From the NCBI RefSeq assembly GCF_964275005.1, contig NC_092690.1:8708336-8772335 (forward strand): a DNA stretch of 64,000 bases, read 5' to 3'. Shown piece by piece: positions 44,232 through 55,100 of this stretch. The position numbers were made by a program, and so were the translations under genes. The notes under the pieces were generated by a model. The model was not told the origin of the DNA. It saw only the letters and a program-made list of their open reading frames with translations, and did not search any database. This stretch comes from Diadema setosum (lineage: Eukaryota; Echinodermata; Echinoidea; Diadematoida; Diadematidae). Numbering within the stretch: position 1 is the stretch's first letter; each line of letters starts with the position of its first letter.

Positions 44232-47200
44232 ATGGGCGTAAATCCCGGGGGGGATGGGGGGGATATATCCCCCCCTGAAATGGAGGAGGGGGGGATGGCC
44301 TGTACAATCATCCCCCCTGAATTTTGAGGGGAAAAAATGGAGGAAGCAGAAATGTGATTGTATCAATTTTGGCATATTGCATGACGTTTGTACGCCGGCC
44401 TTCAGACAGGTAACAGAGCTGAACAGTATTCTATCTTGTAGGAAAATGTATAATTTTCTCAAGCGCTCGCTCGCTTCGCTCGCTCGCGAAGAAAGTAACA
44501 TCGACATACACTGTAAGGTATGGCTCAGGCGTTGACAACGTCAAATAGTATAGGTCTACATGTAAACATGCTATGACGCGAGTAACTGGGGACCATCTGC
44601 AAAATATGTACGAAAACATACAAACAAACAATAACAACAACTTTATCGCCATACAAAGAATCCCCTCCTTTTCCTGAATCATTCCTGAGAAACGACAGTG
44701 ACTGATGACTCAGTCAGGATACATCTATGGGCATACCAAGGGAAGATCAGGGACGTCGAATCTATGGGGGGCAAAGGGGCATTTGCCCCGCCCCAAAGGA
44801 AGTGTTTAGACAGACAAATCATTTATCCCCCAAGCAATTCCCGAGATGAGGACAAATCTCGAACTTTCTTAATGGAAAATTGTCCAAATATCGCCAGAAC
44901 TATGCACCAGATCGTTGTATTGCAATCATGAACATGCGAAAGGTCCGCTATACAGGATAAGGGATAAACTTTGTACACTTTTGACATAGACGTATATTCC
45001 CTAATTTATCAAAGAGTGTGCAGCAGATCTTTCACTTAACAAAAGCAACCTAATATGTATAGAGGCGTCGATGGGGGGGGGGGGGGGAGGGATGGTTCTC
45101 AAATAAAAGTGGGACAATCAAAAGCGAAAAATATAGCTACAAACGGCAGTTTTTGGAGTGTAAAATGTTAAAATATTAAAGCTCGCTCGCTCCGCTCGCT
45201 CGCATTTAACCGCTATGCCATTCTCCTGATGTTGCTGCCAGTGATTGACAGCAGGTGCTCCCGGTGCGCCCCCCTTAATTTCCAAAGCGAAAATATAGCT
45301 ACAAACGGCAGTTTTTAGGACTGGAAAATGTCAAAATTTTCAAGCTCACTCGCTTCGCTCGCTAGCATTTAATCAGTATGCCATTCTCCTGATGTTGCTG
45401 CCAGTAATTGCCGGCAGTTGTGCCCGGTGTGCCCCCTTAATTTCCAAAGAGAAAAATACAGCCACAAACGGCAGTCTTTGGACTGTAAAATGTCAAAATT
45501 TTGAAGCTCGCTCGCTCCGCTCGCTCTCATTTAACCGCTATGCCATTCTCCTGATGTTGCTGCCAGTAATTGCCGGCAGTTGCACTCGGTGTGCCCCCTA
45601 AATTTCCAAAGCGAAAAAGTATAGCTACAAACGGCAGTTTTTAGACTGTAAAATGTCAAAATTTTCAAGCTCGCTCGCTCGCTCCGCTCGCTCGCATTTA
45701 ATCGCTATGCCATTCTCCTGATGTTGCTACAAACGGCAGTTTGGGGACTGTAAAATGTCAAATTTTTGAAGCTCGCTCGCTTCGCTCGCTCGCATTTAAT
45801 CATTATGCAATTCCTCTGATGTTGCTGCCAGTAATTGCCGGCAGTTGTGCCCGGTGTGCCCCCTTAATTTCCAAAGCGAAAAAATACAGCCACAAACGGC
45901 AGTCTTTGGACTGTAAAATGTCACAATTTTCAAGCTTGCTCGCTCCGCTCGCTCGCATCTAACCACTATGCCATTCTCCTGATGTTGCTGCCAGTGATTG
46001 TGAGCAGGTGCGCCCCCTTAATTTCCAAAGCGAAAAATATAGCTACAAACGGCAGTTTGGGGACTGTAAAATGTCAAATTTTTGAAGCTCGCTCGCTTCG
46101 CTCGCTCGCATTTAATTATTATTCCATTCTCCTGATGTTGCTGCCAGTAATTGCCAGCAGTTTTTGCCCGGTGCACCCCCTTAATTTCCAAAGCGAAAAA
46201 ATACAGCCACAAACGACAGTTTTGGGACTGGAAAATGTCAAAATTTTCAAGCTCATTCGCTTCGCTCGATCGCATTTAATCATTATGCCATTCTCCTGAT
46301 GTTGCTGCCAGTAATTGCCAGCAGTTTTCGCCCGGTGCGCCCCCCCCCCCCTTAATTTCCAAAGCGAAAAAATACTAGTACAGTCACAAAGGACATGTGG
46401 GACTGTAAAATATCAAAATTTTCAAGCTCACTCGCTTCGCTCGCTAGCATTTAATCGTTATGCCATTCTGATTTTGCTGCCCGATTGCCGGCAGTTGCGC
46501 CCGGTGTGCCCCCATAATTTCCAAAGCGAAAAAATACAGCCACAAACGGCAGTCTTTGGACTGTAAAATGTCAAAATTTTCAAGCTCGCTCGCCCCGCTC
46601 GCTCGCATTTAACTGGTATGCCATTCTCCTGATGTTGCTGCCAGTAATTGCCAGCAGTAGCGAGTTGCGCCTGATGCGGCCCCCCTTAATTTCCAAAGCG
46701 AAAAAGTATAGCTACAAACGGCAGTTTTTAGACTGTAAAATGTTAAAATTTTCATGCTCGCTCGCTCCGCTCGCTCACATTTAATCGCTATGCCATTCTC
46801 CTGATGTTGCTGCCAGTGATTGACAGCAGTTGCGCCTGGTGTGCCCCCCTTAATTTCCAAAGCGAAGAATATAGCTACAAACGGCAGTCTTTGGACTGAA
46901 AAATGTCAAAATTTTCAACGCAAAGAGATTTCACCGTAGGAGGGGGAAACCCCCCTACCATATACCCTCCCCCCTCGCTTGATTCGTTCCCTCACATAAC
47001 CGCTCCTCCTAAGATCAAATCCTGTCTACGCCGATGATAGGCCCCATTATTTAGTAGGCCTTCACAGTGATGTCGCACAGCAAGAGCTGAAATACCACGA
47101 TTTTGTCATTCAATAATGTATTGTGAATATTTCATTTTCGTATTGTTTTTTTAAAGAAAAGAAAACAAAATTTTCACCACAAGTGAGCACCAGATCGCTG

Positions 47201-47655
47201 AATTTCAGGTCTGAAAATGCAAAATCTTCCTCGTGTGGGAGAGGGATACCCCCCCCCCCCCATACACACCCTTCCCCCGTTCGGTCGTTCCGCTCCCTCT
47301 CACAGATATTTAAAAAAAAAAAAAATGTTTTCATACTTTTAAGGTCTGATTTTCCGCCGAAAGTCGTCTGACAAGCAAAAAAAAAAAAAAAAAAAGCAAC
47401 AAGAACAAAAAGTCTTTATGTTGTTGCTGCCACTTTTCTCCCACTTTATATTTCATGCAAAAGAGTGGGGCATCCGATCCCTGTAAAGTGTGTGTGTGGG
47501 GGGGGGGGGGGGAAGGGGGGCACAAAGCTTCTCCCCCCCCCCCCCCCCCCAAAAAAAAAAAAAAAAAAAAAAAGGCTGCGCCGGTCCGGTTATGGGCTTG
47601 TAATCGTGGTGATGGTGACCATCCCCCCCACTCCTCAGTATGGATTTACGCCGTT
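44232..47655. mobile_element. 3.4 kb hAT-like nested element with 8-10 bp target duplication
   Basis: Left ATGGGCGTAAATCCCGGGGG and right GGATTTACGCC form inverted ends next to G-runs and C-runs. GATATCTACC occurs at 44222-44231 and 47656-47665, a duplication whose length (8-10, depending on where the end is set) fits hAT. The interior is a satellite-like array plus poly(C)/poly(A) runs. No transposase is seen. It lies within the 10.6 kb element. Confidence 0.75.
45100..46920. repeat. ~160-bp satellite array, about 11 units
   Basis: Each unit contains TTAATTTCCAAAGCGAAAA, ATAGCTACAAACGGCAGT, GGACTGTAAAATGTCAAA, AGCTCGCTCGCTCCGCTCGC and CCATTCTCCTGATGTTGCTG. The CTCGCTCG block recurs at 45183, 45349, 45507, 45670, 45773, 45935, 46089, 46252, 46428, 46585 and 46756. 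Spacing is 154-176 except one shortened unit of about 103. The CGCTCGCTT/CGCTCGCTCGC part is nearly palindromic. A lone copy of that palindrome at 44462 lies nearer the element end. Confidence 0.92.
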
Positions 47656-48395
47656 GATATCTACCAAATATTTCTCACTTGTACTAAACTTTAATGTTGA
47701 ATCGATGCGTCATTCCGAGGAGTAATGTATAATATACAATTTGTCTGACATTGCAATGTCTGTCGCCGTGGGTGGCGTGAAAAGTATGTAACGTATCTGT
47801 CCAAATAAAAGTGTAGAAAACCGATATTTCAAACATTGTACCGTATTCTCAATAAAGAGCTGTTGCACAAAAAATCTAAGTACTTGCAGTGTATGAAGTA
47901 TATCCTCAGGGTTTCATATACACGGGGTCATTTCATAGTCTTGTTATTTTCGCGATGCTGTAACACTAAAGAAACTGGTAACGTATCTGGCGGTGAATTT
48001 GGCGACAGGTTTCAAAAGGCTATAAAAAAAGAAGTCAATAAAAATTTTGGAACTTTTTGAGTATTGTGATTAGCACATATGATATGCTCATCGTCCATGA
48101 AAATGATATTTGGAAAGTATGTTTGTGGACGGAGAGGAGCAATAAAACATAATTCTGAAATAGCCGGCGACACTGCGTTTTGGGGGTCTTAACGAAGTTT
48201 AACAGCAAAATTTTATACAAAAAGGCAGACAACCGCATTTGATCGTGTTTATTTTTAACAAATAAACTCCTCGTGATACATTATAAACATTTAAATAGTA
48301 TCTAATAGGTTTCAGGGAACCGCAAACTGTCATGGAATGTCGGCGACACCAAAATTCCGTATTTGAACGCTTTTACTGAGAATGGGCCTACAGTA

Positions 48396-49055
48396 TTATC
48401 GTTATACCTTTAGTACAACAGTATGCCCTACATGTATATGTCTTTGAGTGTATAAAAAAGAGATATTATCGTAATTATATGCTATTATATGCTATATTCT
48501 TTAGATCAGTACAACAATGCCACAAAACGAAACTTCGGACAACTTATGATATTGCATCTTAATATATTATGACTTTTAGAATATCTTGAGAAAATATATT
48601 AAATAGTTTTAGTCGAGAATCTACATATAAAATACAACAAAAAACCTTCTCCTTTTTGTGAAATAAACTTCTATGTATTTGTGGAACCTTCATAAGATTT
48701 GAAATAAAAGAACAGAGTAAAGTAAAATATATACTACCCTCTGAGTGTCGTCAACTTTATCCTTTCACTGTTTTGATGAAATTTATCATGATACAATGTG
48801 ATATGGCGTGCTACAAAACTTTCACCACTCACCACGTGGTATTGTGTAGATTAAGGTCCATACACTTTGGAATTATCTGGGTCGTTTTGGTTGTGACTGG
48901 CAAACTCTATTTTTTTATATATACTTAGAGCCGTCACGATTCCAGTGACTCATTTTCTGTGTGTCCCCTGTGACTGGTCGTGATTGTGATATCGGTAAGA
49001 CAGAAACATAGAAGATATTTCTGATATGATGGATGGGGTATTAGAAAAACTTGTC

Positions 49056-49107
<52 letters not shown>

Positions 49108-49263
49108 AAGTAAAAATACATAAACATAGACCGCCTAGAAAAATGTTCACTCTGTACTGGTCGACAATAGGGCAATAGCAATAAGACAATATTAACCACT
49201 TTATGCTTGTTATTATTAGGAGTGCATGGGAAACGAATTTATAGATAAAGTTATTAACACATT
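48396..49263. other. Intergenic; tail of the duplicated repeat and an (AC)n/(TA)n run
   Basis: 48394-48455 continues the second copy of the 36.8 kb duplication. A (AC)n(TA)n microsatellite is at 49060-49107. No exon of gene 3 was recognised here on the minus strand. Confidence 0.5.
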
Positions 49264-49592
49264 TAAAGGACAAGTTCACCTTCATTAACATAAGAATTGA
49301 GAGAATGTAGCAATATTAGTAGAACACATCATTGAAAGTTTGAGGAAAATCGGACAATCCTTTCAAAAGTTATGAATTTTTGAAGTTTTTGTGCAGTCAC
49401 CGCTGGATGAGAAGACTACTGCAGAGTATGATGTCACATGCGTACAATAATCTAAGGAAAATGTAAAGAGAATTTCACAAAATTTAATCTTTTGAAAAAA
49501 GTACACATTCCCTTGACTCGTTACTGACATATGTTATGGGTAATATTATTCCCATTGCCTGTAGAAAGAGGCAAGTCAAGTGCTCTTTTATT
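49264..49592. mobile_element. Small TIR element, TAAAGGACAAG family, copy 1
   Basis: TAAAGGACAAGTTCACCTTC starts it, and the right end AGTGCTCTTTTA is a decayed inverse. It matches copy 2 at 58155-58488 along its length (GAGGAAAATCGGACAATCC, GATGTCACATGCGTACAA). Confidence 0.8.
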
Positions 49593-49599
49593 GTGCGAA

Positions 49600-49689
49600 A
49601 AAAAATGAAAATATGTTGATTTTTTAAATATTTTCTTTATACTGTTGTACTCATATAACATCACGAGCCTTAGTAGTCTCCTCATCCAG
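49600..49689 (-). mobile_element. Inverted partial copy of the same TIR element, cut by the gap
   Basis: AGTAGTCTCCTCATCCAG at 49672-49689 is the reverse complement (one mismatch) of CTGGATGAGAAGACTACT at 49403, and weaker similarity continues to about 49600. The copy runs into the N block, so the gap lies inside a head-to-head pair of copies. Confidence 0.6.
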
Positions 49690-49789
49690 NNNNNNNNNNN
49701 NNNNNNNNNNNNNNNNNNNNNNNNNNNNNNNNNNNNNNNNNNNNNNNNNNNNNNNNNNNNNNNNNNNNNNNNNNNNNNNNNNNNNNNNN
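49690..49789. other. Assembly gap (100 N)
   Basis: Exactly 100 N, the usual placeholder for a gap of unknown length. Missing 3' exons of gene 3 could lie here. Confidence 0.99.
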
Positions 49790-49925
49790 CCCCCAATTCC
49801 TATTGCTGTAGCAACCACAAATGGAAACATGATATCATTTTATCTAACTTGATACAGTGCATGTATGTTATACTTAGAGAGAATAAAAGCAATGCCATTT
49901 ATGAGCTTGATCTAAAAATACTCAC

Positions 49926-52078
49926 CACATATTTTTTCTGCCTTCCCCGCTTCGTGACGCTTGATTTGGCGTGCCAATCCTACTTGACACTCCTGGCACC
50001 GAAATTTCAGATCTCTCCGCTGACGTTTTGTATACCCCAGTGCTTTACAGTACTGGGGTCTGCTTTTCAGGAACAAACACATTTTCTTCACGCTGTCCAC
50101 ATACTTGTGGACAGTTTTTGCCTCCAGACTGATACTTAGATCCAAGAAGGCACTATATCAAGACAATGAGAGAAGTTGTGAGATAATTGTTATAGCAATT
50201 TAATATTCATCAAGGAAAGACTATCAACTCTCTTTGCACAAACAAGCATACAGACAGTCACTGGTACTGATCATCATTATGATGATGAAAATGATGATAT
50301 CGAGTGCTGATATCAGTAATAAGAATAACTATAACTAAAGAAGCACTCTGACAGTGCAGACCACGACAAACAGCTTGTTTCCCACTACTGATCTTGTTCT
50401 ATCATACAGAACAGTTATTTCAGCCCCATGCATTATGCATGCCGAAAATCAGCCATTCCCCAATAATCATAAGCCTTTGTTACATCATCAACTTTAGCTG
50501 CACGTCACGCCTCGCCCTAGTGCAGCACACACTTTAGTGTGTGTATGCACACATCAAAAAATGCACAGCTTGACTATCCAATTTCATTGATCCTACCTGC
50601 CAAAATATTGAAAATCCGTCATGAAATCCATAGAAATTTCTGGATTGCCATCAAAATTTATCAATCTGTTTATTGTGTCATTTTCAACCTTTCCTGTATG
50701 TTTCATCCAAATCTGTGCACAACTTTAGCTATTTTGCAAACAAACCCTGATGAAAACATCTCCTTCCCTGATGGAGGTAATTTTAACACTGATTACAATA
50801 TAACTGCTACTACGACTATGTCTTTATAGTTTTACTAGTGGAAACAAAGACAGTGATGATAATAACAAATACAGTGTTTATTTCATTGCAAGAGTTACTC
50901 TCTACTGCATTTCCTATAGCTCTATTCTTCTACAGAGCCATGTCATCATCATTACCCATTTACATTTACTGATATTTATGTTTGAATGATTGATAAGTAT
51001 CTGGCTGAAGGGGGACAAAATGGATAACACTTAACAGCATAATGACTAATTGTTTCGAATGATATAGACTAGGCCAAATTCGAACCAAAGATCTTGTGAT
51101 AATGAGTCAAGTGGTTTATCTACAATACCATCATACAGTTACATAATCCTGGATTATTTTCAAAGACAATTTGAATGTCAAAACATTTGATTACTTGAAC
51201 TGGCTTAATAAGTGTAATGTGCACACAACACACACTGCTGCATCAAATAATGTCTATGGAAATCTTTCCTTTCTACCAAAGAAAACAATATATAAATGGA
51301 AATCATATTTTTCTTACATTTTATACATATTTTGAAAGAATATTTTACCATATTGTGATTTTTCTTTTATTTCTTAACCAGAGCTTGTGCGATATCCTGA
51401 CAACCTTGGCTTAAACAGTCTTCCATGTAGTGCAACTGAATGCAAGTTACATAAATACTGCTATTAGTTGTTGCTTCATCAAACAAAAATTATTAGGCCT
51501 ATTACAGTGTACTCCCATTATAACAAACTTCTCTCTACAGTGATTTAAAAATTCAGGTTCCTAAATTTTAATTTTTATAAAATAAAGTATGTTTAAACAC
51601 TATACCGATGAATTATACTGATTTTGATTGATTGTCTTTGCTAATTTTTTGACAAAGAAATTTTGAGATGACAGAAGAAAACTGCCAGTCATGAGGACTT
51701 TGTTGTAACACTGTAAGGCCTATCTGCAATGATTAGTGGGATTACAAATGAAAATTGCTACTAGTAAAGACCCTCCACTTCTTAGGTGTGAGTTGCATTT
51801 AGCAATGGCAAACTCGCTCGCAAGTACCTCAATCAAATTATGAGAAATGTGGCTACAAATGAGACAATAAATGTTTGCAAACAAGCAACCACTGGACTGA
51901 TGTACAATGACAATAAAGTACAGTACCTTGCTCAAGTGCACAAACTGTTGCTGATGAGGCGTTCAGATTATGGACCTCTTAAAATTAAAAGGTCTCATCC
52001 ATAAATCCATGACAGCTGAAATGTAACTCTAACTCATTAGGATGATGCTCAAGAGATAAAAGAGATATTAGTGAGACA

Positions 52079-52132
<54 letters not shown>

Positions 52133-55100
52133 GCTTACCTGTCAAAACTTTCCTCCCTCATCATAAGTTCATCAAGACTTCCAGCTTTTACAACAAAAGT
52201 CTGCAGCATTTGTCGATGTTGAGAGGCTGTTTTGCTGGCAATGCCTCTCACACGATGCAGGTAACTCTGGTACATTCCGTATAGGTCTCCGGGATCGGGA
52301 GGGTTTTCTATTAAAAAAAAAAATAATAAATGAAAAACTCAATCAACTATTTCAAAATTCATAAGGTACTTTGAGTTCAAAGAGATCACACTACAACACA
52401 AATAACACTTGAGACTGCAAAATAATAATTCCTCTTAAACACTGTTCGACTTGCCCCCCCCCCCCCCATCACCAAAAAAAAAAGAGAAAAAGAAATGAAA
52501 AAGAATTTTTGTCATCTTCATCCTTTGATATTGGTTTTCCCCTTTATCTCTGCGTGTGTAATTGTGTAAACCCCCTTATGTGCCATGGTATTCTGAGATA
52601 GCAATGTAGTCATGCATTAGGAAAACATTCTGTATTTGATCTACCAGGTATGTAACTTTCATAGATTTCTGCTACTTTGGACATAATGAGCAAAAGTGTA
52701 TAGAAAACCTCAAGCTTTGCTTCGATATAATTGTATGAGATATCTATGATTGCTTTTCTTAAATACTATCAGGGGCTACATTATCTTACGGAGGCATGAC
52801 TTTGGCACAAAAAACAGTGACAAAAACTGAGAGTGCACTCAAAGTGTAATTCCAGTAAGGAATACTCCTTTACAGTCAATCACAAGAAAAAAAAAATGTA
52901 GAGCATGTGAGAGAAATGGAATCACAAGAAATACTTTCATTGTACTTTGGCATTTGGAGATTTATTAATTGTTTTGCATGGGTTTGTGCATTTAGGCAGA
53001 ATATGCAAAGCCGGCATGCATTGTTCGACTGAGTTGGAGGTGTAAACTTGGCATAAAAGAGTTAACCTTGGTTATAATGCTTCAGAAATATTCATTATTT
53101 GCACTTATTAGATATGGTATTCGCAAGCATCAGACCGTTTCTTTCCTATGCTTAAAATACTCTATGGATAACATTATTGATTTATGTAATTACCTTCACG
53201 ACGTTGCTTCTGTCGCATTGAGGTTACCATCTCATCCAGTTCTAGAGTATTTTTTTTAAAGCCATGCTTTTGGTGAAGATGGCTTCTCAGATTTGCCAGG
53301 GATGGAGTGCCGCAGATTTCACACTGTTCCCTCTTCCTGGCGCTTTGTTTGCTGTTCCTGTGGGAGATTGGAAGTCTAAAAAAAGAAAGAAAAATAAATA
53401 GATTTATTAAAACAGAAGCACACATTATTATATAAGAAGGAGTAGACATAAACAAGCACTTAATTTATAGTATGAACCATAATCTTTTCATAAATCAGTC
53501 AACATCATCATTTGAGCAGCAACATCATTCGATGTAACATTTGTTGTCTACCTTATTTGTGACCATGCACCTCAAAACGAACATAAAGTCGCACACACTG
53601 ATTTCGCGAGAGGACTGAAAATAAGTGAAATGGGTCAACCTAGCCGAATTTGACTTTTTCATATTTTCTGAAAGAGCGGGCCTTGTTTTATATTATGCTA
53701 AATTTTGGTATCATAAAACGGGCAGGAAAGTGTGTTTTTAAGCAGTTTATCTCGAACATTTTTGGAAGAATAGTGTGATTAGGTGTGTCTTTAGAATCCC
53801 TTTTTCATTTCTGAAAAACCTTGTCCACACTCTTCACTTTCAACTCTAATAACTTTTGAAAAGATAGTGCTACTGCTTTGAAAGTTGGCATTAAATATGG
53901 ACAGAATGTGTTAATGAGGCATTCCTAATTTCAGTTCAATCAGATAATTCCTTCATTGTTGTTACTCTGGTGGTTTACTTCCTGTTTTTTCGTCCCATTC
54001 ATCGCACAGCCAGCATGGTCTGGTAAAGATTAAGCGCTTGAAAAGACACTATACTTCAGAGCCTCTTTTCTCAGTTCACACTTTTCCTGAGTTTGTGCTT
54101 TCTTTCCAATATTTCGGGTTAGGAGAGTCCATTTGATTTGAGTTATACATAATCTTAAAGCTTAAAGTCTGCTCTTTCAGAATATGGTCTTAACTAAAAA
54201 TTCATGTCTGGCGACTTTTTGTTCGTTTTTAGGTGCAGGGTCACATTTAGATGTCTGTACTAAACCTACAACAGTGGACTCTCATTATCACGAAGCACTG
54301 GAACTGGCAGTTTTCTTTTAATTGTTATATCGAAATTTCATTATCAGCAAACAGATATATAACAAGGAAAATAGACCTGGTAATGCTGGAGCCTACATTT
54401 TTACTTCATCATAACAGGAATTTTGTTATAACGGTGTTCGTGATAGTGGGAGTGTGTACTGTGTTGATATGCATCTCAATGCACCATTTCAAATAATAAT
54501 CTGGTAGTTTTAAACCAGAAATACTGAATTTCCACAAAATTATCTCTTAAAAAAAAACAACTGATGGCATGTGAAGTAAATAAAATGTAAACAAGTAATG
54601 TCACCTTTAGAGAAAAAAGTCATGTTCAAAATGCATTGAAAACCAAAATTCATTTGTTGTTTTTGATTGGTAAAATGAATATCTAGCAGATATTTCTCCT
54701 GTCAAATGAAATTACTAAACATAGACTCTCGTTTGGGAAAAATTACCAATTTACATGTGTGATTTGTTGATGAGCTGTTATTATCAGATATCAAAATCTT
54801 AAACTGTCCTTTAAGGTCTTATGCCTAAAAGGGTCAGAAATCCATTATATATTTTGATTGCTTCTACAGTTTAGTAAAACACAAAAACTATTTGATCAAT
54901 TTTCTTGGCTTCCATCCATCGAAGTATGGGGAGATTCTATTCCTAAAACATGGTCACTCTATGGTGCATGAGAAATTTGTAAATGTGAACACACTACTAT
55001 GAGAAATTTGACCACAGATTGAGTTGGTTTCAAGATGAGGGAAAATACATTGTTGAAGCAGAAAAGTTGAAATACATGTACCTTTTCCTTGCTTGGAGTA

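Larger units (their letters stand above)
38013..47990. repeat. ~190-bp interspersed tandem array, motif GGTAACGTATCTGG
   Basis: The motif or a one- to two-base variant occurs at 38391, 38768, 43565, 43748, 43947, 44172 (with close extra copies at 44159 and 44187), 47787 and 47977, and in reverse at 38013. After removing the two nested insertions the intervals are 377 (two periods), 174, 183, 199, 225, 181 and 190. A longer match around GTCACCGTGGGTGCCC (43725) and GTCGCCGTGGGTGGCG (47762) shows that larger parts of the unit repeat too. These may be subterminal transposase-binding repeats. Confidence 0.75.
37809..48393. mobile_element. 10.6 kb TIR element containing two large nested insertions
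   Basis: Left end CAGGGCCATTCTCAG and right end CTGAGAATGGGCCTACAG are inverted repeats. TA flanks both sides (37807-37808, 48394-48395), and the intact neighbouring duplicate at 37090 shows AATACTATTATCG as the unoccupied site. Subtracting the nested elements at 38942-43558 and 44232-47655 with one duplication each leaves about 2.5 kb made largely of ~190-base repeats carrying GGTAACGTATCTGG. No transposase is seen, so it is non-autonomous. A TA target fits mariner-like or related superfamilies, but the ends do not let me name one. Confidence 0.75.

Noticed and set aside
44698-44931. Short forward ORF and a second G-run/C-run site near 44750 as another hAT end
   Set aside because: The GGGACGTCGAATC segment recalls hAT-type ends but no matching inverse end or target duplication was found.
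45100-46920. Regular repeats, considered as a CRISPR array
   Set aside because: Units of ~160 bases are similar along their whole length with no unique spacers, the setting is a eukaryotic transposon, and no cas genes are present.
49645-50139. 164-codon forward ORF across the gap
   Set aside because: It is open only because the N run contains no stops; the right part is antisense to the supported gene 3 exon at 49926-50152.
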